From contig JAZNAL010000035.1 of NCBI GenBank assembly GCA_045586505.1, positions 62,001-126,000 of the forward strand: 64,000 nt of DNA. The letters run 5' to 3'. The position numbers and the translations under genes are program-made. Of this stretch, positions 49,966 to 59,304 are shown in pieces; position 1 is the first letter of the stretch; the number at the start of each line of letters is the position of its first letter. The notes beneath the pieces were generated by a model. It saw only the letters and a program-made list of their open reading frames with translations, did no database searches and had not been told where the DNA came from. The DNA comes from Flemingiibacterium sp045586505 (GTDB lineage Bacteria > Bacillota > Clostridia > Oscillospirales > CAG-272).

Positions 49966-51180
49966 GTGTTTTATCATAACGAACTCCAGTTTTTCTGTGA
50001 TACTCTGAAAAAAAGCGGTGTAAATGTTACCGTTTCCTATCAGGACGATTTTTCCGAGCCGGAACACGATTTGGAAAGTCTACCGCTGCCGACGCCGCGT
50101 ATCCACGGTCCGCTTGACCGTTTCACAATGTATAAGCTGACCGACAGCTTTGATCTTTGCTACATTTTTCTGCTTCTCCCCGATACAATACTGCCCACCG
50201 TTCTTATGATCGGTCCCTATCTCACCGCGCTCCCAACTCGTGAGCGACTGCTTGAGCTTGGAGAAAAGCGCGGCGTGTCACCATCACAGCAATCACGTTT
50301 TGACGAGTATTATTTAACGATACCGGTTTTGTCTGAAGGTGATCACCTTTTTGTCATGATAAACACCTTTTGCGAGCGGATCTGGAAGCGGCCCGCCTTT
50401 GCTATTGTTGACATAAACAACAAGCACGAATCGTCGGTTTCGCCGATAAACGCTACCATGCGGACAGACACGCTTGACGATATTACCGTCAGCATGATCA
50501 CCATGGAAAAGCGCTACGCGTTCGAGAACGAGCTTATCCGCGCAGTCACGCTCGGACAGCTTCACAAGGAGGAGCAGTTACTCGTCGCATTTTCGGCTCA
50601 CTCCTTTGAAAATCGTCTCCGTGACCCTATCCGCAACGCCAAAAACTACTGCATCATTATGAATACGCTGTTGCGTAAAGCCGCAGAAAACGGCGGCGTG
50701 CATCCCGTATATATCGACCGTGTGTCATCGGAGCTTGCCGCCAAGATCGAGCAGATGTCTGACATTTCTGAAAACGTGTCCATTATGAGGGATATCTTCA
50801 GATCCTACTGCCGGTTGGTACGCAAGCATGCCATGACCCACTATTCACCCGTTGTGCAGAAAGTGATTTTTTTGATAGATTCGGACCTATCAGCAGACCT
50901 CTCGCTCAAATCCCTCGCAGGCAGTCAAAACGTCAGTCCGGGCTACCTTTCCTCGATATTCCGAAAAGATACCGGAAAGACTATTTCCGAGTATATCCGC
51001 AAAAAGCGTATCGATTACGCGTCCTATCTGCTCGCCACAACCAATTTGCAGATACAGACAGTAGCGCTTCACTGCGGCATTATTGATGTCCAGTATTTTT
51101 CTAAGATCTTCAAAAAGGAAACCGGGAAGACACCAAAGGAATACCGTGAAACCGCAAATCAACCGCAGAAGTTTCAATAG
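49966..51180 (+). CDS. AraC-family regulator, long form
   Basis: 404 residues. The first ~290 residues are a sensing region of no family I can name (hydrophobic LCYIFLLLPDTILPTVLMIGPYL near residue 65). The C-terminus (about 295-400) is an AraC double HTH: LSLKSLAGSQNVSPGYLSSIFRKDTGKTISEYIRKKR and VALHCGIIDVQYFSKIFKKETGKTPKEYR. The GTG start follows AAGGAG. It diverges from the symporter-GH2 operon, which it probably controls. Confidence 0.9.
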   Translation: MFYHNELQFFCDTLKKSGVNVTVSYQDDFSEPEHDLESLPLPTPRIHGPLDRFTMYKLTDSFDLCYIFLLLPDTILPTVLMIGPYLTALPTRERLLELGEKRGVSPSQQSRFDEYYLTIPVLSEGDHLFVMINTFCERIWKRPAFAIVDINNKHESSVSPINATMRTDTLDDITVSMITMEKRYAFENELIRAVTLGQLHKEEQLLVAFSAHSFENRLRDPIRNAKNYCIIMNTLLRKAAENGGVHPVYIDRVSSELAAKIEQMSDISENVSIMRDIFRSYCRLVRKHAMTHYSPVVQKVIFLIDSDLSADLSLKSLAGSQNVSPGYLSSIFRKDTGKTISEYIRKKRIDYASYLLATTNLQIQTVALHCGIIDVQYFSKIFKKETGKTPKEYRETANQPQKFQ

Positions 51181-51247
51181 AACAAATGGCTACGTCGTAT
51201 GAAAAAGATTTGAAAAACCTTTATTCAAGGCTTTTCAGGCATAGAAA

Positions 51248-51285
51248 AGAACCGTAACTTTGTATCAAAATTACGGTTCTTCTTT
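51248..51285 (+). terminator. Terminator of the long AraC gene
   Basis: Stem AGAACCGTAA/TTACGGTTCT followed by TCTTT, abutting the tRNA-like att sequence. Confidence 0.8.
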
Positions 51286-51308
51286 GGTGGAGGCGAGGGG
51301 AATCGAAC
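51285..51308 (-). other. Probable prophage attachment site: tRNA 3' end
   Basis: The minus strand reads GTTCGATTCCCCTCGCCTCCACCA, the T-loop, 3' acceptor strand and CCA of a tRNA whose 5' acceptor would be GGAGGCG (probably tRNA-Ser). The rest of the tRNA is absent on either side, and phage structural genes follow, so this is likely the att copy at the late-gene end of the prophage. Confidence 0.75.
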
Positions 51309-51436
51309 TCCGCATTTTATTCCGCTATTATTTGCAGCGTTTTAAATTCGATTTCGCCTGTATTCACCGTGCTTTTTGTGCGGTTATCGTACGCATTCGA
51401 TTCCGCTCCCAAAACCGACATTTCGTATTTTTCATA

Positions 51437-51466
51437 GGAAATTCATGGGAAATTCATGGGAAATTT
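51437..51466. repeat. 11-bp tandem repeats near the att site
   Basis: GGAAATTCATG at 51437-51447 and 51448-51458, then a partial third copy. Possibly integrase arm sites. The surrounding stretch 51309-51470 holds no gene. Confidence 0.6.
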
Positions 51467-51472
51467 GCGCAT

Positions 51473-51508
51473 AAAAAGCTCCGAAGCATAACCGCCTCGG
51501 AGCTTTTC
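51473..51508 (-). terminator. Terminator of the prophage late operon
   Basis: Stem AAAAGCTCCG/CGGAGCTTTT, 35 bp past the end of the giant phage gene, on the minus strand. Confidence 0.8.
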
Positions 51509-51542
51509 TTCTGTTATTGGTTTACCTTCGTATCAACCCCGC

Positions 51543-54500
51543 CTACCTTGTCGGGATCTTCACTGTCGGCACCTTCGGCGGCTCAAATTTTGGTACCACA
51601 GGTATCTTTGCCGCCTGAGGTTCCTCCTTGGGCACTTCCGGTATGTTATCGCCTTCAAGCTCGTCAATGAGCTGTTCAAGGTAGGTGTCAATACCACCGG
51701 GCTTGCTTACACTCTCCTCTGCCGCCGCAATCTTCTTTTCCGCAGTGGTAATAATATCACGGAACAGAATAAGCTTCGCCTTGTCGCTAAGATCAAGTTC
51801 GAGAAGCGCACGCACCTTGTCTATCTGCTTGCTTCCTGCGTTCTTTACAGCATTCAACCCTTCCCAGGCTTCACGCTGTCCCTCTCCCGCTTTCACCATA
51901 GCCTCATACGTCGCCGTCTGCTTCGCTGAAAGAGAGCCGAATCCACTGTCAACCCACTCTTGACCGCCCTCGGTAGAGGTCTTGCCAAACACAGCTGATT
52001 TTACAGCTGTACCGACCGACTTTCCGCCCTCATCCGTGAATATCGGATACTGAAGCTTACGGTTACCTTCTGCATCATAGGTGTATGAGCCGCCTTTTGC
52101 ATATGCATTTACGCCCTCAACGACCTTTTTGACTGCGCCGCCCGCCATAGGCAGTGCGCCGTAGTAAATAACGGGAGAAGCGCCCTTGTATAAGTTCTCG
52201 ACTATCTTTTGTCCGCTGTCGCCACCCTCAAAGCCTTCAAAAGCTTTCTTTAAGTAGTCCCAATCGGGCATAACAGACGATATCGGAATGCGTCCGCCGC
52301 CAATAAGGCCGCCAATGAACGGCGTTTCGCTTGCCGCATCTGTCATAAAGCTCATAACAGAATCCACAACACCTTTCTTCTCGGTCTTGTTGATAATGTC
52401 ACCGTCACCGTTGAACAGCTCGTCGAAAGATTCAAACTCCCAGCCGAACAGATTACCGCCCAAATCCTTCAACATGTTTAGCGGATCAAGCGCAGGACGC
52501 CGCCCTACAAGCTTCTCGTAAACATCATTGAAAAGATTGTGAAGCAACATCATCGCAATAACCTTTGCAATAAACTCAAGCCTGTCGCTGTCCCTCGGGA
52601 GGTCTTTCAAGATAAATCCGAACTGATTCTTTACCTCAACCTGGTACATAGTAAACATCTTAAGGAAAGGATTCGCCGTCCCATATATCGTAGGAAGTGC
52701 ACCTTTGCTTCTGTCGCCCATCATGCCGGAGATAAACGTATCAGCCTCATTCATTGCCGCGTCGAAGCTCATGCCGCCGCGATGCTTTGACATGTTCTGT
52801 CTGACACGTGCCCTCATAAGAAGCTCCGATGTGAAATTGTCGACCCAATTCATGGGACTTCCGAGAATGTCGCTTGCCGTATCCTTGCCGGATTTAATAA
52901 GTCTGTCAGAACCGCGACGGTTAGTGAGAAACTGCGACGTTGACACAAATCCGTCACCATGAACAATACCGCGCATCATATCCCACATAGCACCAAGCAT
53001 ATGATAGTGCATCACCGCACCGCCATCCATAAGCGGAATAAAGTTTGTGAGTGCCGATCCGATGTTGGCGGTTATGGCATTTGCCGCCGTGTTGCTCGTG
53101 ATACGCTTCATGGCTGTGTAGAAGGAGCGCCCGAAAAGGTTTTCCCATTCACGGTCTCTCATGGACTTTTTGCCTGCAAGCTGATTTGTATATTCCTCAA
53201 GCTCTACGATAAAGTTGTTGAGTGCATACTTGGTTTTATCCGTCTTTTCAGCAAATATCTTGTTGATCTCCTCCTGCTTCTTATCTCGATTGAAGCTGTC
53301 ATTGTTTCTGATCTCATCCACACGCTTCTTTGTTTCGCCATTGGTGGTAGCGTAGCGTATGGCATTTGACAATGCACGAAGATTTTGGATGTTGTCCGTT
53401 TGGAATGCAACATCCGTCGCAACCTCGATATATCTGTCAAGTCCCTCAACTGCTCCCGTGATCTGACGTTCTCCCGAGAATCCTGCCATCGAGCGCTGCT
53501 TCGCATTGCTCATATAGCGAATACCGGGGCGGAATGTAGCCGTAAGACCGTTTATGTTCGTGGGAAGCTTTTGGCTTATTTCCTGCTCACGAAGTCCGAG
53601 CCCCTTGAGGAGTGCGGAAAATACGCTGTCCTGCTTGCTCACGTTATTGTAGTGCGGGAAATATCCTCGGTGATACGGAACGGGCGCATAACCGTTGCGC
53701 ACTCTTGCGGCGTTAACGATGGTAAACAGATCATCATATATCTCCGCAAACACCTTCGCTGATTCTTTCATGTGCGCAAACTTTGCCTTATCCTTGGTAA
53801 TACCGGGGTTTTCCTCAACGATACGGTTGAGGTATCCTCGCCACTCGTCAGCGGTCATGCCCTCTCGCATAGGCTCGCCGTACTTGTTGTAGATAAACGA
53901 GCCTTCAAGCTTCGAGAGTGCATCTATATTGTCATTAGCCTCCGCGTAAGCCTGCACAAACTGCGATTCAGAGAGAACATCACCCTTGTGCGGTTTCGTA
54001 GCCAGCTTAAGTGCATCCACACGCGCCCTCGTTTGATTTCTCACAACCGTAGTGTAATATGTAGCCTCTGTAATGGGATCAAGTATCTGCTCGATAATAT
54101 ACTTTGCAAGCTTGGAATCGCCGCTTTTCGGTGCAATATCAAGCACGTTGCGCCGCATAGTCTCAACAGCATACCACAGAGGTGCCGCTTTGTCGTCCCA
54201 GCCTCTCAAATATCCATCCTCGGCTATCATATCGCAAATAGCCTGGAAGCGAATATCCTTAACTCTCGAATTAACCTTGTTGATGTATGCTTCAAGATTG
54301 GACTTGTCCTCGATGAGAGCATCACGGCGTGCACGGAGCTGCTTGATATACGCCCTCTCGTCGGAGTTGCGAAGTGTTTCGGTGTCTATATGCTCATGAT
54401 TCCTGCACTCTGCCTGAACACGGGCGATCTCATCCTCAAGCGCATTTAGGCGGTTATAAAGCTCGGTCATCTTCTTTGTAAATGAACCGTCCGCCTGCGA

Positions 54501-57500
54501 CGCCTTGATTGCGGCATCCTGAATATCCGCGCCGCGTTCATGCGCACGTTTGCGTGCCGCTTCTCTTGCAGATTCCGCTTCTGACGCCGCCTTGCGTTCA
54601 GCTTCCCTGATTTCGGAGCATATTTGCGATATTTCCTTCTGGAGATACCGTGTTTCCCACTCCATAGCGTCTTCCGCTTCTTTCATAAGCCGTTCCATTT
54701 CAGCCTCATGCGCCTCGGTGAGTCTCTCGCGCTCCTCCTCGGTCGCTCTTGCAAGCTCGCGCTGATTTTCGCGTCGTTCATATTCAAGCTGACGCATAAT
54801 CTTGTCAGCAAAGGTGCGAGGTACACGCTCAAGCTTGGTATAGCCCTCAAGGATGCGGAGCATAGCCTTGTCAAAATCGGATGTGCGTACAGCTTCGGGG
54901 TCCGAATCAAGTGCGTCGTACCTATCTCTCGATGTAAAATCCTTGTCAGATATGCGATCCGCCGCTTCAAGTATCTTGTTGAGCTGATCTGCCTCATTTA
55001 CAATATCCGCAGGGAACCATTCCGGATACGCACTTGAAAGCTCACCATACCGCACATCAACTGGAGTGCCGCGCTCTTTCGTGGTAAGCATAACCTTGCC
55101 GCGATACTGACGCATCATTTTTCCATATCCGCCGCGGCTTCCAAAATCCCCTCTCGCCTTTTCCGAAAGATACAGCGGTGTCTTAAGCTCCGCACGGAGT
55201 GTCTTTGCCGTTTCCGCGTTGTCGGAAATCTCAATTCGCACATCCTGCATATCGCTTATAAGCTCGGCTATCTCTTTGGAGTAGTTGGTAAGCTCGTGAG
55301 CATAACGGGCATTGGTGCTTATCTTGTCGTAAATGTTTACAAGACGTGCGCCGAACTCCTTTATCTGCTTCTTTGTATGACCGCCGCCCATGCTCTCGGA
55401 TATTTCGGAGATAATTCCCTCCGCCTGCTTGGTGGACGGCACATATTCGGGCGAAAGCTGACGGTCAGCCGCTATACGGCCGCTTATATCCCTCTCGATG
55501 ATGCGCACCGCCTTTTCAGCCGCTTCTGCGCGAGCTTTCCACTTCGCCGCATCTTCCGCAAGGCTTATGTTTTCGGAACGAAGCTCTGCGTTTTGCGCTT
55601 CAAGCACGTTACGGTGCTTTTCGCTGGGTGTTTTCTCATCGGTGTACACCGGAGCTTCACGGTCTATGACAAAGTTACCGAAGTAGTCGTAATACCAGCC
55701 CGTTTGCTCGTAGATACCTTCCTCGGTGATATCTGTCGGCATCTGCGCCCTCTGCGCTTTGCGCATATCCTCATACATAGAAAGGGCATTTGCACGGTTT
55801 TCAGCCTCCACCTTATTCTGCGGTGCGGTGTTGGACTTGGTGATAGATAAACTTTTACCTGGGGTATTGTTTACAGTTTGTTTATTGCTTTTTTGTGTCG
55901 TTGGTGATATACTTTTATCAAGAGATACTTTGCCAAGGGGCTGTGACCCCACAACGGCTATTATTGTAGCTGCGGGTAAAGTATCTTGTTTTATTTTACC
56001 GACATTATAAACAGTAGCTACCGTTCCATTGTGCCCAACTGACAATGTGATTTCATAATACTGTCCATCAAAATCACGGAAATAGGCTTTCCTATATGTG
56101 AATCCGTCCTTTGAAAACACGCGATTTTTCTTGTCTGTAGTAGGCGGTCCGTTTCCAATCCTTTTTGAGATCTCTGCAATTTCATCAATATGCGCTTCAA
56201 CGCTTAATTTCACAGCAAACTCATTTTCAGACATCTCAATTTTGTTTCCGTTAACCTCTTTTGTTTTTGCACGTGCCTTGTCGGCTGTTTGTGCACTTGT
56301 CAAGGTGAGAATATCTCCCTCAAGTGTTTTTATGTCAAGCGAGAGCTTCCCACCTAACAACTGTTTGAAAAAATCTGTAATATTTTTTCGTTTCTGATCT
56401 ACAGTTTTACCGGTGACGACATTACGGCTAGCCTCGACATAAATTTTGCCATCCGCCAAAGCGACAATATCAAACGCCCTCTCACCCTTGACGCCGGTTT
56501 TCTTCGCTTCCATAAGCGCATTACCGAACATGTCGCGGATGTCCTCGATTTTGCGAAGCATAAGCTGATGCTCACGGTACGTGCTGTCATAGTCCTTACC
56601 CCATACTCTACGCTTTGCAAAGTCCGCAAGATCCTCCGCAATCCGCGTCGCTATTTTGGTAAGCTTGTACCACATCCGGGTTGCCCCGTTCCGGTCAGCC
56701 TTTGCATACTCTACGATAAAGGATGTCAAATCTACCTGGCGCTCCGTTGTGTCCGCGCCCTCACCGAAGAAAGTTTCGATTACACGGGAAACCACTTCCC
56801 TTTCGGCTTTGGCATCGTCAAACTTCTTGCCGGTAATCTCGGGATACTTCTTTTCGTACTCTGCGTATACTTCGCTGTACAGAGTGTCCCAATCCGCAAC
56901 AACACCTTTGCCCGAATAGGTATCAACATACGCCTTTACCGCTTTCATAAGAGTGCTGTAACCCTCTGTACCCTGAACCGAGTGGGCGAGCTCGTGAGCG
57001 ATAACCTGAGATACTATATTTCCGCGCTTGGCGTTTACAATAATTGTGTTATCGCCGTCAAACTCACCGTCCGCAACGTAATCGTCACCTGCGAATATAA
57101 TATCGCGCCCGGTAACATTAGACAGCATTTCAGCTATGTAGATCTGCGCATCAGTCGCACCCGAAAGATAACCCGTCCTTGCCGTCTCGGTCTTTGCCGA
57201 GGCGGCTTTTGTCTGCGCTATCTCCTGGTCTGCTGTAGGCAGCATTCCGCCGCGCTCAAACACATCCTTCGCCCTGACCTTGGGAGCTTCGGATGTATTC
57301 TGATTTATAGCAGTACGCGATTCCGGGCGAATATCCGTCCGCGCCTTTTCCTCCGCCTCGATTTCCGCTATGATCTTCGCGGTTTCAGGATCTTTAATGA
57401 GTGAGGCTTCAACCTCATTTTTCGGGGTAAGCTTATCCACCCAAAACTTTGTCATAGCATTATTACCGGTTGCCATATTATATGCGCCTTTTGCTACTGA

Positions 57501-59288
57501 ACGTACTGCATCAGGCGTAGCAGACACCAAACTCGGCGCGCCTTCAAGCGCAAACGATGTAATAGCACCGAGAAGCCCGGAATATACAACCTCTTCAAAC
57601 TCGGGAGCTTCGTACGCCTTGCGGGTTACAAATGATTCAAATAAGGGTTCAAGCACTGTCTGAAGTGCTTCCTCCGCGCCTTCCTTGCCCATCTCCTTAA
57701 CAACGTGTCCGAGCAAGCTCAGTATCTTGGGCGACTTTGCCGCAACACTGTTTATTACACTTGAAATCTTTGCCGCCGTTCCGGGCATTATCGTCTTTGC
57801 CGCAGTTGACACACCTTTACCGCCAAGCTTGCTGATACCACCCATAAAACGCTGCAATGTTGCTTCCGATACTGTCACAAGCAGAGCTTTTCCGCGCGCT
57901 TGCCATACATTTCCTCCGCGCTCGATCATCTCGTTATAAGCATTACCGCCCGATGATAAGCCCTGCACCGCAATGCCGAGAGCAGGATTTACTAAAGAAG
58001 CCGCAATTGTAGGTGCCATACCGGTAATAGCCTCTGCCGCATCATTAACAACTTTAAATACGCCCGTATTGTCCTGAGCCATTTTACCTGACGCATAGTT
58101 CAGAGCAGATGTCGGACGCTTTTCCTCGTTGCCGACAACGGCATCATACACTCCTGTGAACCCCTCAACGACTCCCTCATATCCTCTCGCGATTCTGTAA
58201 AACGGTTCGATAGCCGTATTGTTATGAGCCGCCGCGGCTTTTCCTGCCTGTCGCTCGTTGAGTGCGTTTTCTATGACCTTGAGATATTCCTTTGCTTTTT
58301 TCTCACCGTATTTAGAGTAATAATAGTTGTACGCCTCACGCTCACTGTCAGTCATAAGCTTATACTTGTCGCCCCATTCGGCTGCTTCATATTTTCCTTT
58401 CTCATTACGCTGCCAATCAAGACCAAACATACTAATTACACTGTTTTCCGAAAGCGTGTCAGCCGCGCCACTCTTGGAATAATTATTGAAATCACCCTCA
58501 AGCCGTACATCGTCAACCCACTTTTTATATTCCTGTGCGTATATTGCTGAATCGTGATACTGCTTTTTAGCTTCAAGGGCTGATTTCATACCTTCAAGAC
58601 CGTTATCGTATTGGCTTATAAGCCCATCGTATTCGTTTACGTCCGAATCATACGCTGCCTTGCGTTGCGAGTATTCATTATCAAGCATTTCGCGGTTCTC
58701 GTACTGCCCGTCATATACTCCGGCGTTGTAGTTGTCAATCCAGCCTTGGTTGTCTGCTATGCGTTTTGCGAGGTCCGTTGCGTTTGAAAATGTTTTTTCG
58801 AGATCATCTATTTCCGCCTGCCCGGCTACAGAATCATATGATAGTGCCTTCTCTCTTTCTGCTTGAGCCTCTTCCAGGCGCGCCGCAACAGCGTTTGACA
58901 TTCTAAAATTCTCAGCCGCTTTCTCATAGGTGACGAGTGCAAACGGATTCTCCTCGGGAGTAAACACCTCATTTGCAAGGTTGTATGTCATTTCAGAGAG
59001 TGTACCGCTCTCCATATCCTTACGCAAATTGGCATTGTACGACGTGACGGCGAAATTCTTCCTTTCCCATGAGCGCTGCAGTGCCGCACGTCCCTCTTCA
59101 CTGTTTCTCCATTCTTCGAAGCCGCCATTTGAAGTATTGTTGGTGGACTCGGTGTTTTTACCGAGTCCTTTTGCATCTCTTTCCTTTCTCCATTCTTCGA
59201 AGCCGCCATTTGAGGTATTGTTGGTGGACTCGGTGTTTTCACCGAGTCCTTTTGCATCTCTTTCCTTTTTCCATTCTTCGAATCCCAT
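51543..59288 (-). CDS. Giant phage polyvalent protein with zincin motif and LPD38-like C-terminus
   Basis: 2,581 residues. N-terminus: two 27-residue repeats plus a part copy (GFEEWRKERDAKGLGKNTES), then a charged helical region to about 330. Residues about 400-600 are Ala/Gly-rich and amphipathic, possibly membrane-active. A zinc-metallopeptidase motif HELAH lies at 765-769 (VIAHELAHSVQG). Long coiled-coil segments follow (about 1200-1600). Near 2,200, NPFLKMFTMYQVEVKNQF and FIAKVIAMMLLHNLFND resemble the LPD38 domain of large polyvalent phage proteins, which are thought to enter the host with the DNA. Start ATG 59288, 6 nt after GAGAGGTG; GTG 59297 overlaps that site. The enzymatic role is inferred from one motif. 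Confidence 0.75.
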   Translation of the reverse strand: MGFEEWKKERDAKGLGENTESTNNTSNGGFEEWRKERDAKGLGKNTESTNNTSNGGFEEWRNSEEGRAALQRSWERKNFAVTSYNANLRKDMESGTLSEMTYNLANEVFTPEENPFALVTYEKAAENFRMSNAVAARLEEAQAEREKALSYDSVAGQAEIDDLEKTFSNATDLAKRIADNQGWIDNYNAGVYDGQYENREMLDNEYSQRKAAYDSDVNEYDGLISQYDNGLEGMKSALEAKKQYHDSAIYAQEYKKWVDDVRLEGDFNNYSKSGAADTLSENSVISMFGLDWQRNEKGKYEAAEWGDKYKLMTDSEREAYNYYYSKYGEKKAKEYLKVIENALNERQAGKAAAAHNNTAIEPFYRIARGYEGVVEGFTGVYDAVVGNEEKRPTSALNYASGKMAQDNTGVFKVVNDAAEAITGMAPTIAASLVNPALGIAVQGLSSGGNAYNEMIERGGNVWQARGKALLVTVSEATLQRFMGGISKLGGKGVSTAAKTIMPGTAAKISSVINSVAAKSPKILSLLGHVVKEMGKEGAEEALQTVLEPLFESFVTRKAYEAPEFEEVVYSGLLGAITSFALEGAPSLVSATPDAVRSVAKGAYNMATGNNAMTKFWVDKLTPKNEVEASLIKDPETAKIIAEIEAEEKARTDIRPESRTAINQNTSEAPKVRAKDVFERGGMLPTADQEIAQTKAASAKTETARTGYLSGATDAQIYIAEMLSNVTGRDIIFAGDDYVADGEFDGDNTIIVNAKRGNIVSQVIAHELAHSVQGTEGYSTLMKAVKAYVDTYSGKGVVADWDTLYSEVYAEYEKKYPEITGKKFDDAKAEREVVSRVIETFFGEGADTTERQVDLTSFIVEYAKADRNGATRMWYKLTKIATRIAEDLADFAKRRVWGKDYDSTYREHQLMLRKIEDIRDMFGNALMEAKKTGVKGERAFDIVALADGKIYVEASRNVVTGKTVDQKRKNITDFFKQLLGGKLSLDIKTLEGDILTLTSAQTADKARAKTKEVNGNKIEMSENEFAVKLSVEAHIDEIAEISKRIGNGPPTTDKKNRVFSKDGFTYRKAYFRDFDGQYYEITLSVGHNGTVATVYNVGKIKQDTLPAATIIAVVGSQPLGKVSLDKSISPTTQKSNKQTVNNTPGKSLSITKSNTAPQNKVEAENRANALSMYEDMRKAQRAQMPTDITEEGIYEQTGWYYDYFGNFVIDREAPVYTDEKTPSEKHRNVLEAQNAELRSENISLAEDAAKWKARAEAAEKAVRIIERDISGRIAADRQLSPEYVPSTKQAEGIISEISESMGGGHTKKQIKEFGARLVNIYDKISTNARYAHELTNYSKEIAELISDMQDVRIEISDNAETAKTLRAELKTPLYLSEKARGDFGSRGGYGKMMRQYRGKVMLTTKERGTPVDVRYGELSSAYPEWFPADIVNEADQLNKILEAADRISDKDFTSRDRYDALDSDPEAVRTSDFDKAMLRILEGYTKLERVPRTFADKIMRQLEYERRENQRELARATEEERERLTEAHEAEMERLMKEAEDAMEWETRYLQKEISQICSEIREAERKAASEAESAREAARKRAHERGADIQDAAIKASQADGSFTKKMTELYNRLNALEDEIARVQAECRNHEHIDTETLRNSDERAYIKQLRARRDALIEDKSNLEAYINKVNSRVKDIRFQAICDMIAEDGYLRGWDDKAAPLWYAVETMRRNVLDIAPKSGDSKLAKYIIEQILDPITEATYYTTVVRNQTRARVDALKLATKPHKGDVLSESQFVQAYAEANDNIDALSKLEGSFIYNKYGEPMREGMTADEWRGYLNRIVEENPGITKDKAKFAHMKESAKVFAEIYDDLFTIVNAARVRNGYAPVPYHRGYFPHYNNVSKQDSVFSALLKGLGLREQEISQKLPTNINGLTATFRPGIRYMSNAKQRSMAGFSGERQITGAVEGLDRYIEVATDVAFQTDNIQNLRALSNAIRYATTNGETKKRVDEIRNNDSFNRDKKQEEINKIFAEKTDKTKYALNNFIVELEEYTNQLAGKKSMRDREWENLFGRSFYTAMKRITSNTAANAITANIGSALTNFIPLMDGGAVMHYHMLGAMWDMMRGIVHGDGFVSTSQFLTNRRGSDRLIKSGKDTASDILGSPMNWVDNFTSELLMRARVRQNMSKHRGGMSFDAAMNEADTFISGMMGDRSKGALPTIYGTANPFLKMFTMYQVEVKNQFGFILKDLPRDSDRLEFIAKVIAMMLLHNLFNDVYEKLVGRRPALDPLNMLKDLGGNLFGWEFESFDELFNGDGDIINKTEKKGVVDSVMSFMTDAASETPFIGGLIGGGRIPISSVMPDWDYLKKAFEGFEGGDSGQKIVENLYKGASPVIYYGALPMAGGAVKKVVEGVNAYAKGGSYTYDAEGNRKLQYPIFTDEGGKSVGTAVKSAVFGKTSTEGGQEWVDSGFGSLSAKQTATYEAMVKAGEGQREAWEGLNAVKNAGSKQIDKVRALLELDLSDKAKLILFRDIITTAEKKIAAAEESVSKPGGIDTYLEQLIDELEGDNIPEVPKEEPQAAKIPVVPKFEPPKVPTVKIPTR
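59110..59281 (-). repeat. 81-bp tandem coding repeats in the giant phage gene
   Basis: Units 59110-59190 and 59191-59271 differ at only a few bases, followed by a partial third copy. Each encodes 27 residues and contains a perfect 9-bp inverted repeat GGACTCGGT/ACCGAGTCC (59145-59168 and 59226-59249). Confidence 0.9.
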
Positions 59289-59304
59289 AGTCAGCACCTC
59301 TCAC

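Noticed and set aside
51285..51320. A functional tRNA gene at the prophage border
   Set aside because: The 5' parts are missing and the T-stem is mismatched just past the shared bases.
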